In this document: piece after piece, positions 8,006-15,241 of the stretch
How the letters are laid out: every line of letters starts with the position of its first letter
Numbering within the stretch: the stretch's first letter is position 1
Assembly (NCBI GenBank): GCA_945878745.1
Contig: CAMDVY010000010.1
Location: forward strand, 1 to 19,161
Length of the DNA: 19,161 nt
Reading direction: 5' to 3'
DNA from: Klebsiella pneumoniae
GTDB taxonomy: Bacteria > Pseudomonadota > Gammaproteobacteria > Pseudomonadales > Azotimanducaceae
The notes under the pieces: generated by a model
The model's input: only the letters and a program-made list of their open reading frames with translations
What the model was told of the DNA's origin: nothing
Databases searched by the model: none
Translations under genes and position numbers: made by a program

Positions 8006-8445
8006 TGGTATGGGTGTGCTATGCCAAAACCGGCCAGCACTTCCGCCTCCAGGCTTTCCATTTCTTTCGCTTCCTCATCATCCTCGTGATCGTAACCATG
8101 CAGATGCAGCATGCCGTGCACCACCATGTGCGCAAAATGATGGGCCAGCAACTTCTGCTGATCACTGGCCTCCTGCTCCACCACGGGTGCGCAAATGACG
8201 ATATCTCCCAGCAAACGCAGATCAGGAACTTCCACGTCTGCAGCAAAGCTCAGCACGTTGGTCGGCTGGTCGCGCTGACGATACTGGGCATTCAACGCTC
8301 GCCCTTCGGTTTCATCCACAACTCTGATGCAAACCTCACTGGCCTGGGTCCCCAACAACTTCCGAACGGAGTTTGCCCAGTCGATGATGACTGAATCATC
8401 TGGCAATCCGGACATCACACTCGCCACCTGAACTTCAACGGTCAT
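8002..8445 (-). CDS. ybeY: Endoribonuclease / rRNA maturation factor YbeY
   Basis: YbeY is a single-domain metalloenzyme needed for 16S rRNA 3'-end maturation and ribosome quality control. The 147-residue protein holds the zinc motif HGMLHLHGYDH (His110, His114, His120; H-x3-H-x5-H) and the preceding TNVLSFAAD and LGDIVICAPVV segments. I set the start at ATG 8445, which begins MTVEVQVASV as expected and overlaps the ybeZ stop by 11 nt; the frame is open further upstream to 8661 but that part lies over ybeZ and resembles nothing. YbeY and the PhoH-like YbeZ are known to work together, and their overlap fits coupled synthesis. Confidence 0.95.
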   Translation of the reverse strand: MTVEVQVASVMSGLPDDSVIIDWANSVRKLLGTQASEVCIRVVDETEGRALNAQYRQRDQPTNVLSFAADVEVPDLRLLGDIVICAPVVEQEASDQQKLLAHHFAHMVVHGMLHLHGYDHEDDEEAKEMESLEAEVLAGFGIAHPYQ

Positions 8446-9529
8446 GGCTGTCGTCTCTGCCACCTGCGTACTGGAAAGCAGCGTAGGCGTCGACGATTTT
8501 CTGGACCAGCGGGTGTCGCACGACATCCCGTGAGTTGAAATGCGTGAAGTGAATACCTTCGATATCCTTGAGCACACGCCGCACATGCACCAGACCCGAT
8601 TCCTGGCCACGCTGCAGGTCGATCTGGGTGATGTCACCGGTGATGACGGCGGTGGATCCAAAACCGATCCGCGTGAGGAACATCTTCATCTGTTCAATGG
8701 TGGTGTTCTGACTCTCATCCAGAATGATGAAGGCATTATTAAGTGTGCGACCACGCATGTATGCCAGAGGCGCAACTTCAATGATGTTTCGTTCGATGGC
8801 CTTCGCCACCTTTTCGGTACCCATCATTTCGTACAGTGCATCGTAGAGCGGGCGCAGGTAAGGGTCGATTTTCTGCGCCAGATCGCCAGGCAGAAAACCA
8901 AGCTTTTCACCGGCCTCGACCGCCGGCCGCACCAGAATGATGCGCGCCACACGATGTGATTCCAGCGCTTCAACCGCGCAGGCCACTGCCAGGTAGGTCT
9001 TGCCGGTGCCGGCAGGTCCGATACCAAAATTGATGTCATGCTCGCGAACAGCGGCGACGTAACTCGCCTGGTTACCACCACGTACCCGCACCATCTTGCG
9101 CGTAGTACGCACGAGAATTTCCTGCGAGTCATCCGCACGCACCTCATCGCGAGAGATGTCCGCGAGCAGGGAGTCAACGCCGGACTCCTGCAAAAACAGA
9201 TGCACCATGTCTGGCTCGATTTCCGCCTGATCCCTGGTTTGCAGATACAACTCCTGGATCAGCGCACCTGCCGCCCGCACCCGACGCTCGCCACCGCTGA
9301 TTTGAAAGCGATTACCGCGATTGCGTATGTGTACGCCCAGTCGCTTTTCCAGGTGCTTGAGGTTCTGATCGTAGGGGCCACACAACGCCGCAAGCCGATG
9401 TGAGTCGTTCGGTTCAACCGTGATGGTGCTGTTCAGGGGCACTATTCTGGGATCAGCGCGGGGATCGGCGCTGCCCGGGGATGGTTCGATCGTCGGTTCG
9501 GCTCGTAGTCCGGATTCTGGGTCGCTCAA
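8435..9529 (-). CDS. ybeZ: PhoH-like ATPase YbeZ
   Basis: This is a P-loop NTPase of the PhoH family that interacts with YbeY in rRNA processing. The 364-residue protein has an N-terminal KH-like region (about 35-100), then Walker A GPAGTGKT (171-178), VRPAVEAGEKLGFLPGDLAQK, and Walker B IILDESQNTT (DESQ at 271-274), with ITGDITQIDL after it. The start is uncertain: TTG at 9529-9527 is preceded by AGAGGA 4 nt upstream and gives an N-terminal extension rich in Pro/Ser/Asp before similarity starts near residue 34; an in-frame GTG around residue 30 is an alternative. It follows miaB by 54 nt. Confidence 0.93.
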   Translation of the reverse strand: MSDPESGLRAEPTIEPSPGSADPRADPRIVPLNSTITVEPNDSHRLAALCGPYDQNLKHLEKRLGVHIRNRGNRFQISGGERRVRAAGALIQELYLQTRDQAEIEPDMVHLFLQESGVDSLLADISRDEVRADDSQEILVRTTRKMVRVRGGNQASYVAAVREHDINFGIGPAGTGKTYLAVACAVEALESHRVARIILVRPAVEAGEKLGFLPGDLAQKIDPYLRPLYDALYEMMGTEKVAKAIERNIIEVAPLAYMRGRTLNNAFIILDESQNTTIEQMKMFLTRIGFGSTAVITGDITQIDLQRGQESGLVHVRRVLKDIEGIHFTHFNSRDVVRHPLVQKIVDAYAAFQYAGGRDDSHDR

Positions 9530-9583
9530 TGCGTCCTCTGGTTATGGTCCTCACGCCGAAGGATATCGGTCGAGCCGCTGCTG

Positions 9584-10936
9584 TCAAATGACATCGCGGT
9601 TGCCGCGGAGGAAGTTCCGCTGGGCTTCTTCTATACGGATGTCGACAAACTGACCGATCAAGGCTGGATCGTCTGCCCGGAAGTTCACTACCCGGTTGTT
9701 CTCGGTACGCCCCTGAAACTGGCCCGGATCCCGTGGGGATCGACCACTGACGAGGATCCTCTGCACCGAGCCAACCATCTGGGCAGAGATCCGTGCCGTA
9801 TTGGCGCTGATCAGGTCCTGCACGATGCCCAGACGGTGTTTTTTCACCTCCATCGGGGTGTCGTCCGGCAGATCAGCTGCGGGGGTACCTGGACGGGCGC
9901 TGTAGAGGAAGATGTACGAGTGATCAAATCCGAGCGCTTCGATGAGATTCACCGTACCTGCGAAGTCCGCTTCGGTTTCACCCGGGAAACCGATAATGAA
10001 ATCGGACGACAGACTGATGTTCGGTCGCACCTTGCGCAGCGCCCGTATCCGCGATTTGTACTCGAGCACGGTATGGCCGCGTTTCATCATCGCCAGCACT
10101 CGATCCGAGCCGGACTGAACAGGCAGATGCAACTGGTCGACTAGTTGCGGAATCTGCGCGTAGGCCTGGATCAGGGAGTCCGTGAAATCAATCGGATGTG
10201 AAGTGGTAAAACGAATGCGCCCGACACCATCAATGGCCGCCACGTAGTGCAGGAGTTCAGCAAGATCAGCGACATCGCCTTCGATTTCACCCTGATAGGA
10301 GTTGACGTTCTGGCCAAGCAGCTGGATCTCTCGCACACCTTGTGCAACCAGTCCACGCACTTCATCAAGTACATCGGCAACCGGGCGACTGACTTCTTCG
10401 CCGCGCGTGTAGGGCACGACACAGAAACTGCAGTATTTACTGCATCCTTCCATGATCGAGACATAGGCACTGACACCATCCGCATGGGGTGCCGGCAGCA
10501 CATCAAACTTCTCGATGGCCGGAAAGCTGATGTCGACTACAGCCCGAGGGCTGCCGTTGATCCCCGCTGTTCGCCGGCTCGTGGCTTCGCTCAGCATGGC
10601 GGGGAGCCGATGTATGGTTTGCGGTCCGAACACGAGATCCACATAAGGCGCCCGTTTGGCAATCGCCGCCCCCTCCTGGCTGGCGACACAACCTGCCACC
10701 GCGATCATCACATCCGGTCGCTCAACTTTGATCGAACGCCACCGACCAAGCTGGTGAAAGACCTTCTCCTGGGCTTTTTCGCGAATGGAGCAGGTATTGA
10801 GCAGAAGGAGGTCCGCCTCTTCGGGAATGGAGGTCTCCTCATAGGCCAACTGTTCGCGCAGCAGATCACGCATACGAGCCGAGTCGTACTCGTTCATCTG
10901 GCAACCTTGTGTCTCGATGAAGACCTTTCTGGACAA
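9584..10936 (-). CDS. miaB: tRNA-2-methylthio-N6-dimethylallyladenosine synthase MiaB
   Basis: MiaB is a radical-SAM methylthiotransferase that converts i6A37 to ms2i6A37 in tRNAs reading codons beginning with U. The 450-residue protein has the UPF0004 domain with cluster cysteines Cys12, Cys49 and Cys83 (TQGCQMNEYDS, LLNTCSIREKA, AVAGCVASQEG), then the radical-SAM CxxxCxxC at Cys165, Cys169, Cys172 (EGCSKYCSFCVVPYTRGEE), and a C-terminal TRAM domain (about 380-445). The start codon is TTG at 10936-10934, since no ATG or GTG lies at the family's usual N-terminus and the frame upstream lacks one. A TATAAT box 36 nt upstream fits this start. It is the first gene of the seven-gene minus-strand block. 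Confidence 0.96.
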   Translation of the reverse strand: MSRKVFIETQGCQMNEYDSARMRDLLREQLAYEETSIPEEADLLLLNTCSIREKAQEKVFHQLGRWRSIKVERPDVMIAVAGCVASQEGAAIAKRAPYVDLVFGPQTIHRLPAMLSEATSRRTAGINGSPRAVVDISFPAIEKFDVLPAPHADGVSAYVSIMEGCSKYCSFCVVPYTRGEEVSRPVADVLDEVRGLVAQGVREIQLLGQNVNSYQGEIEGDVADLAELLHYVAAIDGVGRIRFTTSHPIDFTDSLIQAYAQIPQLVDQLHLPVQSGSDRVLAMMKRGHTVLEYKSRIRALRKVRPNISLSSDFIIGFPGETEADFAGTVNLIEALGFDHSYIFLYSARPGTPAADLPDDTPMEVKKHRLGIVQDLISANTARISAQMVGSVQRILVSGRSPRDPGQFQGRTENNRVVNFRADDPALIGQFVDIRIEEAQRNFLRGNRDVI

Positions 10937-10972
10937 CTGAGAGCCTTGCGCCGGGCGAATCTGGGGGCGCGG

Positions 10973-11001
10973 ATTATACCCACAGTCGAATCGACTTGAA
11001 T
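10973..11001 (-). promoter_or_regulatory. Promoter of the miaB-ybeZ-ybeY-corC-lnt block
   Basis: On the minus strand a perfect TATAAT lies at 10978-10973 in the context GTGGGTATAATCC. A weak -35 candidate is ATTCAA at 11001-10996 with 17 nt spacing. The start would fall near 10966, leaving about 30 nt before the TTG start of miaB. The -35 hexamer coincides with that of the opposite promoter. Confidence 0.6.
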
Positions 11002-11025
11002 TCTTCCACGCCTGACCTATATAAC
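10996..11025 (+). promoter_or_regulatory. Promoter of the DUF1820 gene
   Basis: TTGAAT at 10996-11001 and TATAAC at 11020-11025 (18 nt apart), or the overlapping TATATA at 11018-11023 (16 nt apart), make a good sigma-70-like pair ahead of the ATG at 11053. It shares its -35 site with the divergent miaB promoter, so the two may compete for RNA polymerase. Confidence 0.55.
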
Positions 11026-11052
11026 TGCGGTCCTTCGATCGAATGAGCGACC

Positions 11053-11385
11053 ATGGCCAAGCGCGAGATCACCGAGAGCATTTACAAGGTTCTGTTCCAC
11101 AATCAGGGGCAGATCTACGAGGTTTATGCACAGGCCATTTACCAGAGTGATCTGTACGGCTTCATCGAAGTCGAAGACTACATGTTCGGCAAAAAGTCGC
11201 AGATGGTCATCGATCCCAGCGAAGATCGCCTGCGGACGGAATTCGAGGGCGTCAAGCGCAGTTTCATTCCCATGCATGCCATCGTCCGGATCGACGAAGT
11301 CGAGCGCGAGGGCATCGCCAAGGTCAAGGACAGCAAGGGCGACAAGATCATGCCATTCCCCATGCCACTCCCGAAGGACAAGTAG
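11053..11385 (+). CDS. DUF1820 family protein
   Basis: This 110-residue soluble protein matches the DUF1820 family as I remember it: YKVLFHNQGQIYEVYA, then IYQSDLYGFIEVEDYMFG, DPSEDRLRTEFEGVKRSFIP and MHAIVRIDEVEREGIAK. Function is unknown. Family members are small cytoplasmic proteins of gammaproteobacteria, and I associate them with miaB neighbourhoods, as seen here in divergent orientation. The ribosome binding site is weak (GAGCGA just before the ATG). The TAG stop (11383-11385) is part of the first REP-like repeat of the following array, so the present C-terminus (PMPLPKDK) may have been set by repeat insertion. Confidence 0.88.
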   Translation: MAKREITESIYKVLFHNQGQIYEVYAQAIYQSDLYGFIEVEDYMFGKKSQMVIDPSEDRLRTEFEGVKRSFIPMHAIVRIDEVEREGIAKVKDSKGDKIMPFPMPLPKDK

Positions 11386-11575
11386 GAGCGATCTCCTGAT
11401 CGCGATTCCCGGATCACCCCAATATTGCAGGAGCGATCTCCTGATCGCGATTCCAGGATGCCACCCTGGTTGTAGATCTCCTGATCGCGATCTTCGAAGA
11501 TTCCAGCCATCGCGGTCAGGAGACCGCTCCTACAATCCCTCGAAGGCCATCGCGGTCACTAGACTGGCCCCTACA
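11382..11575. repeat. REP-like array of five hairpin repeats
   Basis: Five copies of a roughly 28-nt unit lie between convergent genes. Three read on the plus strand: 11382-11409 and 11427-11454 (period 45 nt, nearly identical), and 11472-11491, which lacks the GGAGCG head. Two are inverted: 11507-11534 and the degenerate 11547-11575. The unit starts GTAGGAGCG and folds on itself: GCGATC-TCCT-GATCGC (11388-11403 and 11433-11448). In the inverted copy both arms change together to GCGGTC/GACCGC (11512-11527), a compensatory change that keeps the stem. Direct copies followed by inverted ones resemble BIME clusters of REP elements. It may act as a bidirectional terminator or mRNA 3'-end stabiliser; no RAYT transposase is in the window. 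Confidence 0.85.
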
Positions 11576-11595
11576 GGACCCCCGGCCCACAAGGC

Positions 11596-12669
11596 TCAAT
11601 ACCCCTGATCCAGCAGCGGAAATGCCCCAAGCACCGTCGTTGACCCCATCGCCCCTGCACGCTCCACCAGCGAAGGATTCAGGTCGCCGAGCCTGGCGAC
11701 ACCGGACAGCGCCATGGCATTACGAATCTCGTGTTCAACGATTTCCAGCGCCCGAACCACCGCTCCCGGACCTCCGGCGGCCATCGCCAGCCCTTCCAGC
11801 CGCCCCATGCCGACTGCAGACGCACCCAGGCACAGCGCCTTGACGACATCCGCGCCACGCAGAAATCCACCATCGACCCAAACCGGCACCGCACCATCAA
11901 CAGCCTCGACAACCTCCGGCAGCGCATCAATGCAGGCTCGGGTGTGATCGAGCTGACGACCACCATGATTCGAGACATAAACGACGTCGACACCTGCTTC
12001 GACACATCGTTTTGCATCCGCTGCGACGTTGACGCCCTTGATGATCAAGGGAATTTCGAACTTCTCCTTGATATGGGCCACGGTATTCCACGTCATCTTC
12101 GCCTGCGTGCCGAACTCCCCGCGCCCACCCTGACGACCGGAAGGCGGGCCGAATCGTTTAAGAATGTCGCGCTCACGCCGCGAATAGACCTGGGTATCGG
12201 CAGTCAGACAGAAAGCGGTGTATCCGGCGGCCATGGTCCGTTCGATCATGTCGTCGAGCCAGCTCTCATCGCCCAGCAGATACAGCTGATAAATCTTCGG
12301 CCCTGGCACGTCGCGGGCGACGGTTTCAAAGTCCGGCAGACAGGCAGAGCTGACGATCTGCAGAACACCAAAATCCTTGCAAGCCTGGGCCACGCCGCTG
12401 GCGCCACTCGGATCAAAAACCTGCACGGAACCGATAGGCGGCATGACGACGGGTATGCGAACATCCACCCCGAGCATCGATGTCTTCAGATCCATCTCAC
12501 TCACGTCATTGAGGATGCGTGGCTTGAATACCCAGCTGTCCAGTCCGTAACGGTTGCGGCACAGCGCGCTTTCGGTTTCCGCACCACCAACCAGATAATC
12601 CCAGTGATTGCGGTTCAGTTTGAAGCGGGCGTGTTTCACCATCTCGGTGAGGGTATTGAAGTCTTTCAT
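11596..12669 (-). CDS. FMN-dependent alpha-hydroxy-acid oxidase/dehydrogenase
   Basis: The 357-residue protein is an FMN-dependent enzyme of the glycolate oxidase/L-lactate dehydrogenase family that oxidises 2-hydroxy acids to 2-oxo acids. Family active-site residues are all visible: Tyr25 (WDYLVGGA), Tyr127 (KIYQLYLL), Lys211 (LIIKGV), His235 and Arg238 (VSNHGGRQLD), and the phosphate-binding VWVDGGFLRGADVVKAL and GASAVGMGR segments. The substrate cannot be decided: lactate, glycolate, mandelate or longer hydroxy acids are possible. No transmembrane helix is seen. I chose ATG 12669 because it begins MKDFNTLTEM with family-like length; an ATG at 12750 would overlap the divergent gene. It diverges from the flavoprotein gene at 12731 with 61 nt between starts, so shared regulation is likely. 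Confidence 0.9.
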   Translation of the reverse strand: MKDFNTLTEMVKHARFKLNRNHWDYLVGGAETESALCRNRYGLDSWVFKPRILNDVSEMDLKTSMLGVDVRIPVVMPPIGSVQVFDPSGASGVAQACKDFGVLQIVSSACLPDFETVARDVPGPKIYQLYLLGDESWLDDMIERTMAAGYTAFCLTADTQVYSRRERDILKRFGPPSGRQGGRGEFGTQAKMTWNTVAHIKEKFEIPLIIKGVNVAADAKRCVEAGVDVVYVSNHGGRQLDHTRACIDALPEVVEAVDGAVPVWVDGGFLRGADVVKALCLGASAVGMGRLEGLAMAAGGPGAVVRALEIVEHEIRNAMALSGVARLGDLNPSLVERAGAMGSTTVLGAFPLLDQGY

Positions 12670-12730
12670 GAGTGACCTGTCGGATGACCTTCTCATAAAA
12701 TAACTGTTTTTCAGCCAGGAGCGTATTTTC

Positions 12731-13939
12731 ATGTCCACCGTGGTGATCATCGGAGCCGGACACGCAGCAGGACAGGTTGCCGCAAGCCTGCGTCAGGATG
12801 GCCACGAAGGGCCGATCATCATGCTGGGCGATGAGCCCGTCATTCCCTATCAGCGACCACCGCTGTCAAAGCAGTACCTGTCCGGTGAACAGGCCATCGA
12901 ACGTGTTTACCTGCGACCGCAGAAGTTCTACGACGACAAGAACATCGATGTCCGCACCGGGGTGACGGTTGACCAGATCAATCGCACCGCAAAAACCGCA
13001 CACACCACCGCTGGCGATACCATTGGCTTCGATCATCTGATCATCGCCACCGGCAGTCGCGCCCGTAAGCTGAGCATCGAAGGGAGTGACCTCGGCGGCA
13101 TTCATTACCTGCGCACTGTCGCTGATGTCGATGCCATTCGCGGCGAAATGGCACCTGGGAAAAAGCTCGTCATCGTGGGGGGTGGATACATCGGACTGGA
13201 AGTGGCCTCGGTTGCCGTCGTCGCAGGGCTTGAAGTGCACGTCATTGAAATGGAGTCGCGCATTCTGCAACGCGTGACCACACCGGAGATGTCGGCCTAC
13301 TACCATCAGTTGCATGCGTCGCGGGGTGTTCACATCCACGTCAGCACGGGCGTCAAAGGGTTCACCGGCACCAACGGCCGAGTGACTGCCGTGGTGGCGG
13401 GTGACAAGTCATTTCCCGCCGACCTCGTCATCGTTGGCATCGGCATCATTCCGAACATCGAGATCGCCAAAGAAGCGGGAATTACCTGCGACAATGGCAT
13501 TGTCGTCGACGAACACTGCAGGACCAGCGATCCCGACATATACGCCATCGGCGATTGCACAAACCATCCGAATCCGCTGCTGGGTCGTCGACTGCGGCTT
13601 GAATCAGTGCCCAACGCCATGGAACAGGCGCGTGTGGCGAGCGCCAATATCCGGGGCGACGCAAAAACCTATGCCGCCATTCCGTGGTTCTGGTCTGATC
13701 AGTACGAACTGAAGCTGCAGATGGTGGGCTTTTCAGCGGACGGCAACCAGCAGGTACTGCGCGGTGACAAGGCCGCCAACCAGTTCGCCGTGTTCTATTT
13801 GAAGGATGGGGTTGTCGTGGCCGCAGATGCCGTCAACAGTCCGAAGGAGTTCATGCTCTGCAAGCAGATGATTGGCAAGCCAGTTGATGCAACCAAGCTT
13901 GCGGATCCCGCGCAGGATCTGAAGGCGTTGCTTGCCTGA
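12731..13939 (+). CDS. NAD(P)H-dependent FAD oxidoreductase, ferredoxin/rubredoxin reductase type
   Basis: The 402-residue flavoprotein resembles putidaredoxin-reductase-type enzymes that pass electrons from NAD(P)H to a ferredoxin serving a P450 or oxygenase. Visible are the FAD-binding VVIIGAGHAAG (residues 4-14), the PYQRPPLSKQYL motif typical of this class (39-50), IIATGSR (104-110), the NAD(P)-binding VIVGGGYIGLEVAS (147-160) and the second FAD motif DPDIYAIGDCTNHPNP. The C-terminal part (WSDQYELKLQMVG) also matches this class. AGGAG about 9 nt upstream supports the ATG. No ferredoxin, P450 or oxygenase gene is in the window, so its partner is unknown. The 3' end leads into a second REP-like repeat. 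Confidence 0.9.
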   Translation: MSTVVIIGAGHAAGQVAASLRQDGHEGPIIMLGDEPVIPYQRPPLSKQYLSGEQAIERVYLRPQKFYDDKNIDVRTGVTVDQINRTAKTAHTTAGDTIGFDHLIIATGSRARKLSIEGSDLGGIHYLRTVADVDAIRGEMAPGKKLVIVGGGYIGLEVASVAVVAGLEVHVIEMESRILQRVTTPEMSAYYHQLHASRGVHIHVSTGVKGFTGTNGRVTAVVAGDKSFPADLVIVGIGIIPNIEIAKEAGITCDNGIVVDEHCRTSDPDIYAIGDCTNHPNPLLGRRLRLESVPNAMEQARVASANIRGDAKTYAAIPWFWSDQYELKLQMVGFSADGNQQVLRGDKAANQFAVFYLKDGVVVAADAVNSPKEFMLCKQMIGKPVDATKLADPAQDLKALLA

Positions 13940-13953
13940 AAGCCGAACGTGCT

Positions 13954-14023
13954 GTCGGAGCGGTGTTCCGATCGCGATCCCCGGGAGGAACGCTCCTCCA
14001 CGGAGGTATAAGTGGCCTCTACA
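13954..14023. repeat. Second REP-like hairpin element between convergent genes
   Basis: This 70-nt element carries the same GGAGCG...GATCGCGATCCC pattern as the array at 11382-11575. A plus-oriented copy (13954-13980) and a minus-oriented copy (13970-14004) share the palindrome GATCGCGATC at 13970-13979. GGAGCG-GTG-TTCC (13957-13969) pairs with GGAACGCTCC (13987-13996) apart from a 3-nt bulge, and GGAGGA-ACGC-TCCTCC (13984-13999) is a perfect short hairpin. A further minus-strand head, TTGTAGAGGCCAC (14023-14011), matches the degenerate fifth copy of the array and supplies the TAG stop of the acyl-CoA dehydrogenase gene. It probably also terminates both converging transcripts. Confidence 0.75.
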
Positions 14024-15173
14024 ACGTTCTGGCAATCAGCTCCTTCATGATCTCGTTGGTACCGCCATAGATTTTCTGCACGCGTGCATCGGCGTACATT
14101 CGAGAGATTTCGTACTCATCCATGTAACCGGCACCGCCATGCAATTGCAGGCATTCATCGACGATTTCGTTCTGTTTCTGGGTGCACCAGTACTTGGCCA
14201 TGGAGGCCGTGGCAGCATCGAGCCGGCCATCCAGATGCTGCAGCAATAACTGATCAACAAACGTACGTGCTACCAGTGCTTCAGTCTTGCACTCGGCGAG
14301 CTTGAACTTGCTGTTCTGGAAGTCGATGACACGTTGACCAAAGACCTTCCGCTGCTTGACGAACTCGAGAGTGACTTCGAGGGCACGCTCGATGCCACAG
14401 ACCGCAGCTTGAGCAATGTTGAAGCGCTCCTGTGGCAGTTGCTGCATCAGCTGTACGAAGCCCTTGCCTTCTTCTTCGCCCAGGCGATTGGTCAGAGGTA
14501 CCCGACAATCATCGAAGAACATTTCTGACGTGTCGGCGGCATGCTGGCCCAGTTTTTTAAGATTGCGTCCACGCTTGAAGCCAGGGTTATCCGTCTCGAC
14601 AACCACCAGCGAGATGCCGCGTCCGCCGAGGCCTGGATCAGTTTTTGCGACGACGATGACGAGGCCGCAGTGCTGGCCGTTACTGATATAGGTCTTGGCG
14701 CCGTTGACGACGTAGGAATCGCCATCCCTGATCGCCGTGGTCCGTACTGCCTGCAGATCCGAGCCGGTGTTTGGCTCGGTCATGGCAATCGCACCGACCA
14801 TTTCACCGCTGGCCATTTTCGGCAGCCATCGCTGACGCTGTTCTTCGCTGCCATATTTGAGGATATAAGGTGCAACGATGGTGCTGTGGACCTGGTTGCC
14901 GAAGCCCCCGAGCCCCGCATACAACATTTCTTCCATGATCACTGTTTCGTGGCGATAGTCGCCGCCGCCACCGCCGTATTCGGCAGGTATCTCTGCGCAC
15001 AGCAGCCCTGCCTCACCGGCCTGCAACCAGGCGTCCCGATCAACCATGCCGGCTTCTATCCAGCTGTCGTTTCGGGGTTTGAACTCGTTTTCGAAAAAGC
15101 GACGGGCCGATTCGCGCAGGATACGCAGCTCATCATTCATCCACGGTGATTGATAGTTCTCGAACAGCATCAT
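14019..15173 (-). CDS. Acyl-CoA dehydrogenase, long-chain type
   Basis: The 384-residue flavoenzyme catalyses alpha,beta-dehydrogenation of an acyl-CoA, passing electrons to ETF. It shows the N-terminal helical domain (about 1-115), the beta domain with AIAMTEPNTGSDLQ, NGAKTYISNGQ, and the C-terminal helical domain with FVKQRKVFGQ, LQLHGGAGYMDEY and the terminal KIYGGTNEIMKELIARTL. That last motif has Gly where medium-chain enzymes carry the catalytic Glu (YEGT); long-chain and isovaleryl types keep Gly here and use a Glu in an earlier helix, plausibly the one in AVCGIERALE. The start is one of two adjacent ATGs (15173 or 15170), giving MMLFENYQSPWMNDEL; ribosome binding signals are weak. It lies 68 nt downstream of the SMP-30-like gene on the same strand. 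Confidence 0.92.
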   Translation of the reverse strand: MMLFENYQSPWMNDELRILRESARRFFENEFKPRNDSWIEAGMVDRDAWLQAGEAGLLCAEIPAEYGGGGGDYRHETVIMEEMLYAGLGGFGNQVHSTIVAPYILKYGSEEQRQRWLPKMASGEMVGAIAMTEPNTGSDLQAVRTTAIRDGDSYVVNGAKTYISNGQHCGLVIVVAKTDPGLGGRGISLVVVETDNPGFKRGRNLKKLGQHAADTSEMFFDDCRVPLTNRLGEEEGKGFVQLMQQLPQERFNIAQAAVCGIERALEVTLEFVKQRKVFGQRVIDFQNSKFKLAECKTEALVARTFVDQLLLQHLDGRLDAATASMAKYWCTQKQNEIVDECLQLHGGAGYMDEYEISRMYADARVQKIYGGTNEIMKELIARTL

Positions 15174-15241
15174 TGATCCGGCATGTTTCGACGGCGCGGG
15201 ATTAAACAGGAAGTCCCGCACATTGTGTAGATAGGGCGCGG

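Noticed and set aside
11382..11575. Possible CRISPR array
   Set aside because: Units are self-complementary, occur in both orientations, are unevenly spaced and degenerate, and no cas gene is present; REP-like elements fit better.
11731..12675. Plus-strand open frame of 314 codons opposite the hydroxy-acid oxidase
   Set aside because: It is an antisense shadow of a well-identified gene; its translation has no recognisable motif.
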